From contig CM072811.1 in assembly GCA_037013495.1 (NCBI GenBank), forward strand, positions 38,083,452 through 38,147,451: 64,000 nucleotides of DNA, given 5' to 3'. The stretch's first letter is position 1; every line of letters begins with the position of its first letter. The translations under genes were made by a program, and so were the position numbers. The notes under the pieces were generated by a model that was not told where the DNA came from, ran no database searches, and was given only the letters and a program-made list of their open reading frames with translations. Positions 13,284 to 25,000 of this stretch are shown piece after piece. Origin of the DNA: Hippophae tibetana. Lineage: Eukaryota > Streptophyta > Magnoliopsida > Rosales > Elaeagnaceae.

Positions 13284-13650
13284 AATAACTCAATACACCT
13301 TATATTCCAAAAATAATATTAAAAATCTCAAATATCACTCTTATTCAAGATCCTAATACATCAAATATCTCACACACCCCAAAATCATTCTTTTTTTACC
13401 TTAGTCCCAATGATATCATGTAACATATAAATACCTCATGATATAACTATATATTAATTAATTAAACTTTTATCTTTCTCCGTTAAACCGTTGAAGTCCA
13501 AATATTTAATCCTACACACATATAATGCATAATAATAAAAAACATTTTTTACTTCAACTCTCAAACATTACAATGCATGAAAGTTAAATAGCTAGCCACT
13601 AATTACTTCATTCACCACATTCTTGTTAATAGCCAAAAATATATGTCTCA
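13284..13650 (-). repeat. LTR-like direct repeat, left copy
   Basis: This block aligns along its length with 14225-14599. Shared phrases include attacttcattcatcacatt-type and gccaaaaatatatgtctca-type tracts. On the minus strand it would begin TGAGACATATATTTTTGG. LTR-type sequence may continue left to about 13085. It flanks a copia protease fragment, so it is most likely the 3' LTR of a deleted copia element. Confidence 0.55.
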
Positions 13651-13967
13651 ACTTCACCACCAAAGTGTTTGGTTTCTTTATTTTTTAGCCATACATGTTA
13701 TACACAATCTCATTGCACCCCATATTAACAGGGTGCACTCACCAATGTTAATATTTAATCAAAGGAAACTTATTTAGGTTTGCTCTACCTTGTGAATAAT
13801 CTTTTAACATCATACTTATACCACCAAACAATGTGACTTCTTTAATGAACTTGACCCATTTATTTTGCTTCACATTATCATTTTTACCAAGAAACATTTA
13901 CTTACCTTTATAGACTCGTTGTTTGTATAAAATTCATAGCAAAGAGAATCGAACCTACTCAACGAGA

Positions 13968-14171
13968 TCAAATTCTTTTCTTAACTAGAACAAATCTCAT
14001 ATCATTCACCATTCGGATAGTTCTATCATACATCTTTAACTTGACAATACATTTTTCAATGATCGTACTCTTTGATCCATTAACCATTACAACATCAATA
14101 TCATCACAAGGGTTACAATTTTCAAACAATTCTTTATTTGGACAAATATGAAAACAACATACATATTCCAA
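13968..14171 (-). pseudogene. Ty1/copia protease fragment
   Basis: The 67-codon reading frame contains HICPNKELFENCNPC, then DVVMVNGSKSTI, then VKLKMYDRTIRMVNDMRFVL. This follows the pattern of the segment downstream of the catalytic Asp in copia aspartic proteases (an H-x-x-xxxxxF stretch, a V-x-M-x-N/D-x-x motif, then a hydrophobic VRHVP-like end). The upstream catalytic D-S/T-G is not in the frame. It sits between two LTR-like direct repeats, with gag and most of pol missing, so it is a dead remnant. Confidence 0.65.
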
Positions 14172-14224
14172 AATCTAATCATTGAAGAAGCCATCCACAG
14201 TTGTCAAACATATGAAAGTAGAAC

Positions 14225-14599
14225 CAAATAACCTAATACAACCTATATCCCAAAAATAATATTATTAAAAATCCCAAATATCAATCGTAACCAAAGCCTT
14301 AATATATCAAATATCCAACACACCACTTTTTAATCTTATTCTCAATGATCTCATGTAACATATATATACCTCATAATATCATAAACACATTAATTCAATT
14401 AAAACTATATACTAATTAATTAAACTTTTGGCTTTCTCCATTCAGGAAGTACAAATATCTACTCTTTCTCATCATACATATAATGTATAAAATCTTTTTG
14501 GTTTCGACTCTCAAACCTTACAATTCATGAAGCATGATTGGTTGGTTACTAATTACTTCATTCATCACATTCTCATTAATAACCAAAAATATATGTTCA
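14225..14599 (-). repeat. LTR-like direct repeat, right copy
   Basis: Second copy of the repeat at 13284-13650, in the same orientation and diverged by substitutions and small indels. It ends at about 14599 (TGAACATATATTTTTGG on the minus strand). Only about 18 bp separate it from the next copia LTR, so two elements abut or one inserted beside the other. Confidence 0.55.
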
Positions 14600-14629
14600 A
14601 GCCTCACCTCGCCCAAATGTTGAAATATT

Positions 14630-14826
14630 TGAATGAAGTTTAAAGAAAGAAAGAGAGAAATTGAAAAATATATGAGAATTAATTGATCAAGTATCTACAA
14701 ACTATGAGTACTACTTATATAGGCAGCCTTACATACGTTAATACCAAGAATAACATATTAAGAACATAAACCAAGTTAGGGATCCTAGTAGCTAGTGTGA
14801 ACATAGATGCTACATATGCTTTAGCA
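14630..14826 (-). repeat. Copia 3' LTR (left)
   Basis: It shares with 19186-19394 the tracts gaaattgaaaaa, gccttacata, accaagaataac/accaagagtaac, tcctagtagc/gcctagtagc, and aacatagatgctacatatgctttagca/aacatagatgttacatatcttttaaca, in the same order. On the minus strand the LTR would start TGCTAAAGCATATG after a short purine tract (GAAAGGGA), which is a plausible polypurine tract. Confidence 0.65.
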
Positions 14827-15099
14827 TCCCTTTCAAACTCATGAGAAGGAAGCACTATGAGTTTTGTATTCAATGAGTGAAAACTAAGTTTCTACAATAG
14901 GCTTTGTAGAGGTATATGCAAGCTTATTTTTTGAGGCAATGTGGTTCACTTCAAGAAGCTTTTGAAGAACTTGATCACGTATAAAATGCAAATTAATTTT
15001 GACATATTTGATTCTTGGGTGCATAATTGGTTTGGTTGTCCATTGAGTGGCATTAATGTTATCACAAAAAGGTTATGCACTTGAGTCACTACAAGATCC

Positions 15100-15310
15100 A
15101 ACTCTTACAAAATAGGTTAGATTCAAATCATCTCTACAGAGGGTAGAGCCAAAGCTCTATACTCAACTTCAGTATTTGACCTTGTCACCACCTTTTCCTT
15201 GGAAGATAGAAACCAATGAATCCCCTAGAAAATTTGCATAACTAGTATCGCTTCGATATTTATATAAGCAACTATCCCAATTAGAATCACAAAACTCCAC
15301 CAAATCTAAA
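15100..15310 (-). pseudogene. Copia RNase H domain remnant
   Basis: Minus-strand translation gives FCDSNWDSCLYKYRSDTS, then FLGDSLVS and a degraded KGGDKVKY-like tail. This is the copia RNase H signature (C/YSDADWAG..D.RRSTSGY..FLG..LVSWKSKKQ...SRSSAEAEYRA). A continuation in another frame reads SKEKVVTRSNTEVEYRALAL. The element is frameshifted and inactive. Confidence 0.75.
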
Positions 15311-15639
15311 TTAGAAGACTTATGGAGAGTATGATAAAATAATGATAGTGCCTTTGAGAAATAGAATTCTATTTATCGTAATCCAATGTATATGAGTAGT
15401 TGTATGAAGAAATTAACATAGGCATAGCTTATTCACATAGAAAGTTATTTCACATCTTCTAAGAATACAATATTGCAAAGCCTTTACCAAGGGCCTGTAA
15501 GAAGTAGGATATGATTAGAGTGTACTTTCAAGCCTATAAAGAATACTACCAGCTTTCATAGGAGTTTGAGTAGCTTTTTGGGATTCTAGGCCATATTTTT
15601 TAGGAAATCTTTTTAAAAACTTCTATTGATTTAACTTTA

Positions 15640-16010
15640 AAGTTTAAGAATCTCTATGAATCTATAAATCAGGAAAGTAGTGAACATCCTCTAGTTTTTT
15701 TAGAGAAAACATGTTATTGAGAACTTAAACTAATTGAGTTAAAAAAAATAGCATTACTTCCAGTGAGTAATATATCATCAACATACACAAGAATAACAGT
15801 GATATTTCCACCAACATATCTAAAAAACATATTGGGACTAGCCTTATTGAAACCAAGTTCAAGCAAAGCTAAACTGAGTTTCTGATACTATAAACTAGAA
15901 GATTGTTTTAACCTATAGATGACTTTCTTAAGTTTTCACACGTGATGCGACCTGGCTATGTCTTTAAATCCAAAAGGCTATTTCATATAAATTATTTCAC
16001 ATTGATCACC
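15640..16010 (-). pseudogene. Copia reverse transcriptase remnant with YVDD motif
   Basis: Minus-strand translation contains KLKKVIYRLKQSS (family: KLKKALYGLKQAPRAW), then YQKLSLALLELGFNKA, then ITVILVYVDDILLTGS. The last holds the catalytic YVDD box at about 15765-15800. The YVDD box is intact, but stops lie on both sides, so it is a pseudogene. It is followed downstream by the RNase H remnant, as in intact copia pol. Confidence 0.85.
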
Positions 16011-17139
16011 ATTAAAAAATATATTATTGGCATTAAGCTACTTTATAGGCTAATTCTAAGACAATGTTGGATTAAAAACAATGTGAAAACTTGATGTTTA
16101 ACAACTAGTGAAAACTTTTCTGCAAAATCAATGCATGTAATTGATTAAACCCCTTTGCAACTAACCCTAAACACCCATTTGTAACCTACATGTTTACTTT
16201 TGATTGAACTCAACTAGTTCCCATGTACCATTTCAAATAAGAGCTTCAACCTCTTGTTTCATAGCACTATGCCACTCAAGAGTGTTTAAGGCAACCAAAA
16301 CTAAAGATGGAACCTTTAAAAGATCGATTTTAAGAATACTAGAAGAATTAGAACTAATTTTGATGAAAAGCCACATGCTTAGGTTTGAAAATATCAATGT
16401 TTGACCTAGTTGTCATGGGTTGATGATTTTGGGTAGAAGATTAAGTAGAAGATGGACCAAGATAAGGCAACTCAACTATGAGCTGAATTTTATTATTAGG
16501 ATCAACAACAAGATATAAAGGATTAATATAAGAGGAAGATAAGGGGATAATAGAATGATGCAACTTCATAGGAGAAAGATTATGGTATGATGGTGAATGA
16601 CCATCAGATAGTATACTTGCATAAAGTGGTAAGTTTGTGTATGGTGAGTTTGTAGATAATGCATGAAAGGATACTAGTGGTCTAAGTGAAAGAAAATTTT
16701 AAGGTGTAGAAGCAATAGCTAGGATACTAGATTGAACAGATGAAGCAACTAAAGTAGAAGCAGATAATAAAAATAGGGCTCAACCAAAGATATAACCTCT
16801 GAGTGTGACAAGTTAGTGAAACCATCTTTTAAGGGAACAATAGTTTTATGGAAAATGACATGTTTAATGGTATAGAACATATTAGACTTGAAATCTAAAT
16901 AGAGATACCATTGTTGTTGAAAAGCATACTCAAGAAAGACACAATGAGTATATTTAGGTGGTAAGTTGTGCTTGTTATAAGCTCTTAAGCAAGGAAAAAG
17001 TGATGAGTTAAAAACTCTAAGAAAAGAGTAATGAGAGAATTTATGGTATAATAGCTCTTAAGGTGATTTTGCAAGCAAAATTTTACTAGGTAATCTATTA
17101 ATACTATAGACTACAATTCTAAAGGTATATAATCATTAT

Positions 17140-17400
17140 TTCAAGGGAAGGGAAGCTTGTAAGCGTAAGGTTAAACCTCTTTCAACAACTCTTCTATGTC
17201 TACACTCTACAAAACTATTTTTCTATGAGGTGTGAGGACATATGTTTTATGATTAACACCTAATTTGGATAACACAGTAATGACAAGAGAAAATTGCATT
17301 CCACCATTAGTATGCACAAATTAAAGTTTAGAGTTGAAACGCCTTTCCATCATACTCATAAAAGACATAAACACACTCAACTTCTAATTTTGTAGTTAGA
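17140..17400 (-). pseudogene. Copia integrase core remnant
   Basis: Translation gives FVHTNGGMQFSLVITVLSKL, then GVNHKTYVLTPHR, then VDIEELLKEV with a frameshift into the RHRRVVE-like reading. This is the rve core region spanning the second catalytic Asp (TDGGGEF) and the PHTPQQNGVAERKHRH motif. The Asp position reads Asn (TNGG), so the catalytic residue is lost in addition to the frame damage. Confidence 0.75.
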
Positions 17401-17599
17401 AATAAAATCCATTAATATATACTAAAATCATCTATAACTAGCAAGAAGTAATGACCACCAGTATTACCAACAACTAATGACACCCACAAAATTATATACA
17501 GTAGCTCAAAAGGCTTAGAGGCTCTTTGATGTATATGTGTGAAAGGAAAGGTAATTTGTGTGACTTTGTAATAGGAAAAATGTCATAGTTACACGTATT

Positions 17600-17720
17600 T
17601 ATAGATCTAAAAGGTAGGGCTAAAGAGTCATATACAACTTTTAAAACTTCATATAAAGGATGCGCTAATCTAGCATGCCAAAATAAGCTTTAATCCAAGC
17701 TTCCACTACTAGCATGACAG
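17600..17720 (-). pseudogene. Copia GAG-pre-integrase remnant
   Basis: Minus-strand translation reads SLFWHARLAHPLYEVLKVV, the LWHxRLGHPS...L motif of the GAG_pre-integrs domain that precedes the copia integrase. The Gly of RLGH reads Ala and a stop lies just upstream. Confidence 0.75.
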
Positions 17721-17816
17721 GAAAGAGCATCAACATACTGGTTTACATTTCTACCAAGTGTATACAGTCCATAATTGGCTCTGTTATGAGTAAATAACTT
17801 CCTCATTTGTACATCG

Positions 17817-18197
17817 TTAATAAAAAAAGTCGTTAGCATGAAATCCCAAAATCTTATCATTAGTAGCACACAATATTGGTACTGAAATCAAATTTTGTGA
17901 AATACCATGTGCATGTAGTACATCAATCAAGTTCAATCTACAAAAATTGGCATTTAACAAGGCTAAATTATGATTAACAATAGGAAGTAAGGAAACATTA
18001 CTTATAGTGACACTTTCAAAACTTGTGTAGGGGTGAGAATTAAGCAAGGCATTGTCATCACCTGTCATATGATGAGAAGCTTTTGAATATAAAAGCCAGT
18101 AGGATGTATTACCAAAAGTCTTTTTACTAAAAGCATTAGTAAACTCAACAACAATAGCACAAGCACTATTAGTACATCTAAGAAGAAAACCCCTCAA
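17817..18197 (-). pseudogene. Copia aspartic protease remnant
   Basis: A 126-codon open frame contains YWLLYSKASHHMTGD, which aligns with the family pattern YWLLDSGASHHMT.D. The catalytic Asp reads Tyr and the following Gly reads Lys, so it cannot be an active protease. Downstream, FESVTISNVSLLPI and LHAHGISQNLISV match the flap and the HVPGLSQNLLSV tail. The frame survives although the active site is destroyed, probably by chance. It sits between the zinc knuckle and GAG-pre-integrase, as expected. Confidence 0.85.
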
Positions 18198-19141
18198 TCT
18201 GAAACACTGGTTTGCATTATGTTCAATTTTGTTACATACTTGACATTATACTTTATCACAAGGACCATTATAATTTAAATGCATAGATTTCTATCATTTA
18301 TTATCAACACTAGATTAAGAGTTAGAAAGTTGAGAGAGCAAAAATATTCTGATGGGAATTATTGTTATGCTATCAACCACAATTGTTAGATAACCTTTTA
18401 TTACCTTGTGATTAAAAATTGATGTTATTCATGCAAGCTACATTGGTCTGCAAAAAACTATTACCAAATTAATGATCAAGAATACATTCATGTGTAAAAA
18501 AGATTATTGTAAAGCTCATCAAAAGAGATAGGAACTGAACGAAGTATAATAGCGGAAATGAAGGAATTTTAATTAGAATCTAATCCTCCAAGTGTATAAA
18601 ACACTAAATTGGGATCTAGAATGGAATGACCAACAGTTCTAGGATGATCTACTAACATCTTTATGTGTAGAATATAATCTTCAATTTTAGGTCACCTTTC
18701 TTAAAAGTTTGCAATTACAAATAAAGATCCATAATTCTAGCTCCTAAAGAGACAAAGAAAACAACATCCAATTTATGTCACACCTTTACAATTGAGCTTA
18801 ATCTTACTAAATGAGACACCATATTCAGGTTGACAAAAGCATATATCCATCTTTTCACTAATCCATTTATTCGATTCTAAGAAATAAATCCAAGATTGAT
18901 ATGCCTGGGACTGAGTAAGAATTATGAAGGCGATGAAACAGTGCATCAATGTAGACCATAAGGTTATATAGGTAGTGATCAAAGAGAGCATTTTCCTTTT
19001 CAACACCAGATGATTCGTGCAATTATGCTTAGTAGAAAAACTTAGATTCATAGAAGGAATATGAATTACTTGAGATATTCGTGACGATTGACCTTCAATT
19101 CTAGCATTCATCTATGACGAGTTTCTAGTAGGTGTAGCCAT
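18190..19141 (-). pseudogene. Copia gag remnant with CCHC zinc knuckle
   Basis: Gag would start at the ATG complementary to 19139-19141 (MATPTRN). A near-continuous segment follows at 18773-19111, reading SMNLSFSTKHNCTNHLVLKRKML, SQAYQSWIYFLESNKWISEK in pieces; this matches the N-terminal copia gag pattern (L..KLD..NYLLWK...L, then WI..SL). The C-terminal zinc knuckle at about 18195-18260 reads CQVCNKIEHNANQC (C-x2-C-x4-H-x4-C), intact. Stops and shifts break the frame between. The product would have been the nucleocapsid of the virus-like particle. Confidence 0.75.
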
Positions 19142-19172
19142 GAGAGCTGCAGCAAAGCTTTTCTTGAAAGCT

Positions 19173-19185
19173 AGTTCTAATACTA
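19173..19185 (-). promoter_or_regulatory. Copia primer-binding site (tRNA-iMet type)
   Basis: The minus strand reads TAGTATTAGAACT, close to the plant copia primer-binding site TGGTATCAGAGCT complementary to initiator tRNA-Met. It lies between the right LTR and gag, exactly where reverse transcription would be primed. Confidence 0.6.
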
Positions 19186-19394
19186 TATAAAGTTTAGAGA
19201 TAGAAAGAAAGGGAAATTGAAAAACATCTAAAGATTAGTTAATTAAGTGTATACACTTAACATCATTTTTTATGTAGGTATCCTTACAAATGATCTATAA
19301 GCCTTACATATGTGGACACCAAGAGTAACAAACTAATAATAGAAAGTCCAAGCCTAGTAGCACACTGTAAACATAGATGTTACATATCTTTTAA
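19186..19394 (-). repeat. Copia 5' LTR (right)
   Basis: Partner of the left LTR at about 14630-14826, with the same order of shared tracts. It adjoins the primer-binding site on its gag side and ends TTTTAACA before an A tract. A short internal duplication of the (t)ccttaca(t) region makes it slightly longer. Confidence 0.65.
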
Positions 19395-19815
19395 CAAAAA
19401 AAAATTAACTATAACTTCAACAAATTTAAATTATTTTAACTAATTTATTTATTTACAATGATAACTAAGTAAGAAAGTTAACATTTTTATAAGCACAAAA
19501 TAATTTAAGTTTAATATATCAAATTTTAAAACCATAAAATAAATATCTTTATTTTTTATTTTTTAAACTCAATAGGTAGAAACTCTTATCTTTTCACCTC
19601 TACAACTTTTGTCATATAACCTTGTCTAACTATAACTAACCTACAATAACAACTTTATCATCTTTTGCACGGCGTTAAGCAATAAAGAGTAATATTGACA
19701 ATTATAAGATACTTTAAACTTTTTTTCCCATTGAAAGAAAATAAGTTACTATGATACTTAACTCATATATTCATATTTGATTTACATAAAGAATGATAAA
19801 AGTAAATTTAATGAA

Positions 19816-19883
<68 letters not shown>
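19816..19883. repeat. (AAT)n-(ATT)n palindromic microsatellite
   Basis: About 30 bp of AAT units followed directly by about 36 bp of ATT units, giving a near-perfect inverted repeat that could extrude as a hairpin. A shorter, interrupted tract of the same type lies at about 27832-27882. Confidence 0.95.
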
Positions 19884-21309
19884 GTTTGTTTGGGTAATAT
19901 AAATAAAATAATGATAAAATTTAAAATAAATTTTTTAAATTATAAATGAAATAAAATTAGAAAAATATATTTTAATCTTGTAAATAAGAAAATTGAAAAA
20001 ATAATAAATGATAATATAAATATATGAATTGAGTTCATTTAAAAGATAAATAGATATAACAAGTTATATAAATAAATTATTTTAATCATAAGATAATTTA
20101 ATGAATAATTATTAAAATAAAGGAAAAAAATTAAAACAAACAAAAAAATATTTATTATTAAATGAATTCAAATAAATAATCGGAAATGACTTGTTAAAAT
20201 CTTTATTTAAAATTATTTCGATTAATCACGGTCACCTATATGAATAACATTGAGCTTTCTAACTTATTATTGATAGGTGGGAGAGAAATAAGTTTTCTAA
20301 CTGTTGATAAAATATTTTTTATTTAATTTTACTTTGATTTTTTTCATTATTACTTTGAAAGTTTTTGAAAAAAATAAATAAATAATAAACAGAGTGTGAT
20401 GGGTAAGAAAATGCGGTGTATGATTAGAGATCATTTTCACTCAAACTCAAAAATGTTCGTTGCTGTTAAATATTCTTCCAAATGATTGACCGTCACTTTG
20501 CTTTATTAAAAGGAGTAAATATATTAATACACAGGAATTTAATATATTAATATTAGTATCAAAAGAGAGGCGTGAATATATTTCAATCTGGAATTATTAT
20601 ACAATTTGATTAATTCATTTGAATTGTAAAGTCTAATCCGAATTTTCATCCAATTGATTGTATTTTGATTACATTGAAATGATAAATTTTGTAGCTTGAT
20701 CAGCTTTGAATTAAAATGTATACAATTTAATTGGATTATAAATTTTATAATTTTTTATATTCGATTCAGAATAAATTATTATTAAATTATAAATAAATAT
20801 ATATTTTATTTTATAACATATTATATTTAAATATTATACATATCATAATTATATTATATTATAATTTTAACTTAAAAATAAATATAAATATTTATAATAA
20901 TTTAATAATTGTATAAATATATTCCTTATTCTTTTAATTTTCTTAATTAAAACTATAAATAATAAATTGTATTACAAATACATTAATTTAAAATTTAAAT
21001 ATTATGTATGTTGTATTTTATATATGATAATAATTCATAAATAAATTTAAATATCAATATAATATTATTCGATATGAAAAATATAATTTATCTAAATTTA
21101 AATTAGTTTGGATTGATTACATCGTCGAATTGAAAATCATCAAACTTATTCGAATTGAATTGGATACGGGTGGATCAAAACAGACAATTTTTTATATGCC
21201 GCTCATCCTAATTTCAACAACTAAAAATATATACAAATTTATGAGTAAAAATTAAAATATGTATATATAATCATATTTTACTTTATATGAAAACTTTTTT
21301 TATACAATA

Positions 21310-22035
21310 ATGATGTGTTTTGTTGGAAGGAATGGAATCAGAATTGATTCATTCTATTTTTGTGTTTGGTTGGACTGAAAAATGAGTCAGGAATGAAATC
21401 GATTCATAAAGAAGAAAGAATCACAATTCCTTCTTTCCCTTTAGGTGATTTCATTCTCATCTCAATTTATTTTTCCAATTTTACCTCAACTCTAAATATA
21501 ACCTAAACTCAAATCCCAAATCCCAAAATCCTAAAACCCAAAACCTCAACCTAAAACTCTAAACTCTAAACCCCAAATTCCTAAACCCTAAATTCCAAAA
21601 TCCCAAATTCTTAAACCCTAAACCCCAAACCCCAAATCCCTAAACCCTAAATTCCAAATCCCAAACCCCAAATCCTAAAACCCCATATCCCAAATCCCTA
21701 AATCCCAAATTCTAAACCTGAAAACCTTAAATCCTATTTAGAAAAATAATAATTTTAATAATATATTTTCTTTTTAAGTAATAATTATTTCAATAATGTA
21801 TTTTGTTTGACGAAAAATAATAATTAAATCATATTATTTAAATTTTACTGAATATAGAGGTATTGAGATAATTTACAATGTTTTCTATTACATTCCAATG
21901 GCAAACCAAATATTATAATATTGATTCATTCTTTGATTTCAGTGTTCAAACCAAACAATATTGTTTCCTTTCCATTCCCATTTTGATTCTATTCCTATTT
22001 CGATTCCATTATGTGAACCAAACGTCATTTAAACG
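21310..22035. mobile_element. MITE-like element with diverged terminal inverted repeats
   Basis: The left end (aatgatgtgttttgttgg, then aatggaatcag and attgattcatt) matches the complement of the right end (aaatgacgtttggtt, then aatggaatcg and aatgaatcaat). Both ends carry GGAATGGAATC/GGAATCGAAT-type words in opposite orientation. No coding potential. This is the pattern of a non-autonomous DNA transposon of about 0.7 kb; the superfamily is not determined and the inverted repeats are imperfect. Confidence 0.45.
21483..21735. repeat. Telomere-like CCCTAAA-derived degenerate array
   Basis: About 250 bp of degenerate tandem heptamer-like words: CCCTAAA, CCCAAAT, CCCCAAA, CTCTAAA, CCTAAAA. Several exact plant telomere units (CCCTAAA) occur between about 21585 and 21650. 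The array is much more C-rich than its surroundings and lies in the centre of the MITE-like element. Confidence 0.8.
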
Positions 22036-25000
22036 ATATTTTTGTATGATTTAAAATAAAAAATGAGTAAACCTTACTCTTGTATCAATAAATAAATTAT
22101 GGAAATTAATACACAATTTATTTAGTCAATAGTTAAGTTTTTGTATTAAAAAATTAAAGTAAGCCAAAATAAATTATTATATGATCAAATATTATTAATG
22201 ATCTTGGTTGACTTTCATTGATTTAGATTGAAAATTAACAATTAAGTTATGAATTTATTAAAAAAAACTTAAGTTGTGAATTTGATACTATAAATAAGAA
22301 TAATATTAAAAAAAATCTACCGTATTTCATCTGATATATTTATGAGATAAATGCACTCAAATATTGTTTTATGTTAGTTAGAACAATTTAATCACATTAT
22401 TATTTTTTATAACAGTTTAATTTTTTTGTCATGGAAATTGTAAGTATAAAATTAATTAATTAAATTTCAAAGTTTTTATTTTTATTATGATGTGAGTTCC
22501 CATTCAAATAGTGTGTACATGTGTTCCATTATTAGTTACAAATAAATCTAAAAATAATTTGAAATTATAATTTTTTTTTTGTCATGATGCAGGAATCGAA
22601 GTTCAATTTATTAAATTAAGCAATAGAAACATCACAGGTTATCTAAGTTAAGTAAATTGAGAAATCACTTTTAGAACCTTCCAAAGATAAATCTTATTAG
22701 TTTAACATGGTATTAAGTAATTCGTGGGCATTCAATAGATATACACAATATCAGGTACAAGTAATTTAGCTAAAAATATATCACACAAGCATATTTTAGT
22801 CACATAAAGAATTCAAAATTAGTGATGACATAGATTTGTGAATAATTGATCGATATTTATTTATTGAATTATGTTGATAGTAGATGGGTTCATATTGTTG
22901 AGGTTGTTGTCTTTAGTACCTTGGTTGAACTTAGTGGTATAAATAAAAGAATTTTAATGATTGATATTATTACCTGAGGGTCTTAATTGCTCTTGTTTAG
23001 AAATAAATATCTTGATTTAAATTTATTATAATTTTCTTTCAAAAATAAAAATTCACACTTTTATACTAGATATAGATTTGTATCCATATTAAATATATTT
23101 TGTAACAAACAACTTTAATATAAGAATTTATTATATTTTAAGAAAATTCATCCTAATTAACATAAATGCAAATCCGTGTTTTGTGTGTATTTCGGATTTT
23201 TTTTATAAGAGGAATTCTAGTATCAGTTATATTAATTATAGTATAACACGTGTTTAATTTTTTTTTAAATAAATTTTTTTATTTTTTTATTTTTAAAACT
23301 ATTTAATGATATAGTATATTATAATTAATATAAATTTAAATATACGAGAAATTATTCACAGAGCGAAAAAGGTCACTACTTGTAAATGATTAGTTACTAC
23401 GCATAACATTGGCTGGACTCTCATTATGAAAAAGTGAACCATTGTCTGTCTAATGTATCAAAGTAATTAACGGTTTTTTTAAGGTAAGGAAGGACAAACT
23501 TCGTGTGAAAAAGGGAGGTGAGTAACAACTGTATATTTATTTTTTATTATTTATTGGTGGTGGTGTAAAAACTGCTGAGAAAAGGATAAAAATAAATAAA
23601 TAAATAAATACAAGAATTTAATTGAGGTCTTGTTCGAAATGGAATATAGTTTGTTTTACATTAAACAAATATTTAAATTTTACTTTATTTTATGCTAAAG
23701 TGTTTGGTTTCTTTTTTCTTTACATACGTAATTAATATTAATTAACTCATGTAATAAAACTTTATTATAAAATTAATTTATATGTAAACATTATAAAAAT
23801 CTAAATACCCAAAATATCTAAGAATTTTTGCGTAAAATAAAAAAAAAACTGTTAAGCATTTGTTTTATGCAAAAGTCTCAACTAGTACCTTCGGTTAGGC
23901 TTAAAATATCTGAAGTCATTTAGATTAAAATATAGATTTTTTTTAGTATTATTGTTAAAGAAAACCAATGACGACATATTCTCGTTTGATGGGAGAAATT
24001 TCACCTAATATGTGTCGTATTCTTTAATTGATGCATAGCACCTTTAATTGGTAAAAAGGAGTCCAATCAGACTGATGCATAATCAATATATATATAAACA
24101 ATTTATTTAAAATATTTATTTATAAAATAATTATCTAATAAATAATTTAAATATATTTTATTTAAATTTATATGTATCACTCACCTTTAATTAGTTAAAA
24201 AGAATACAATCAACAAATAATAACCTACTATCAATAAATGTGTTTAAAATTGAATAAAAATATATCTATCTATCAAATAATTATATAATAAATAAATTAA
24301 ATATTATTATAAATTAAGAAATTTGAATATATCTTCTCGTAATATATTTATATTAGTTTAACTCTTATAAATAACTTTTTAATATAATTATAAAATTTGA
24401 TTTCTTTAATTATTATAACTATTTTAGTTAAAACTTTTTCACTACACTCACTTAAGCATTGAATTTGACACACTAGTGTCATTCTTTATGAGTGTTTACG
24501 TATTCGTTTTAGGATCCAAATCAACGGAGATGTGGTGAATACCTTAATGCAAATATCGACTTCAATATCATTATTTTGTGATATCTACAATTATAAGTAA
24601 ATAAGTCTTTTTAGTACTGAATTATTAGTGGAGTTATAAATATGTTATTTAATTAAAAAATTATTATAGAATTAGATGTTATTTTATTGGTATATATGGT
24701 ATTGTTTTGAAACATATTATTATCAAGTGCTTTAAAAGTATTCATTTAAAAAGTTAGTTATTTGATCAAAAAATGATTTCAGGCATAAAACAATGAACTG
24801 TAATTTAGTTGTTTTAATTTTTTATTAGTTTATTTCTTCTTTTTTTCATTTTTTTTTATTGTTTTCTCTCTTTTCATTTTATGTAGTCTATTTTCATAAA
24901 ATTATTTCTCATTTTTTTTTCACTAATAATAAACTCTTAATCTTAAACACTAAACTCAAAACCTTAATATTAAATTCAAAAATTTTAAATTTTAAACCCT

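Larger units (their letters stand above)
14620..19394 (-). mobile_element. Degenerate full-length Ty1/copia retrotransposon
   Basis: Reading the minus strand from right to left gives the copia order: LTR, primer-binding site, gag with zinc knuckle, protease, GAG-pre-integrase, integrase, reverse transcriptase, RNase H, LTR. The total of about 4.8 kb with LTRs of about 200 bp is normal for plant copia elements. Stops and frameshifts interrupt every domain, so the element cannot act alone. The two LTRs have clearly diverged, which indicates an old insertion. No clean target duplication could be identified. Confidence 0.85.

Noticed and set aside
16204..16404. Plus-strand open frame of 66 codons inside the copia element
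   Set aside because: It is antisense to decayed pol sequence between integrase and RT.
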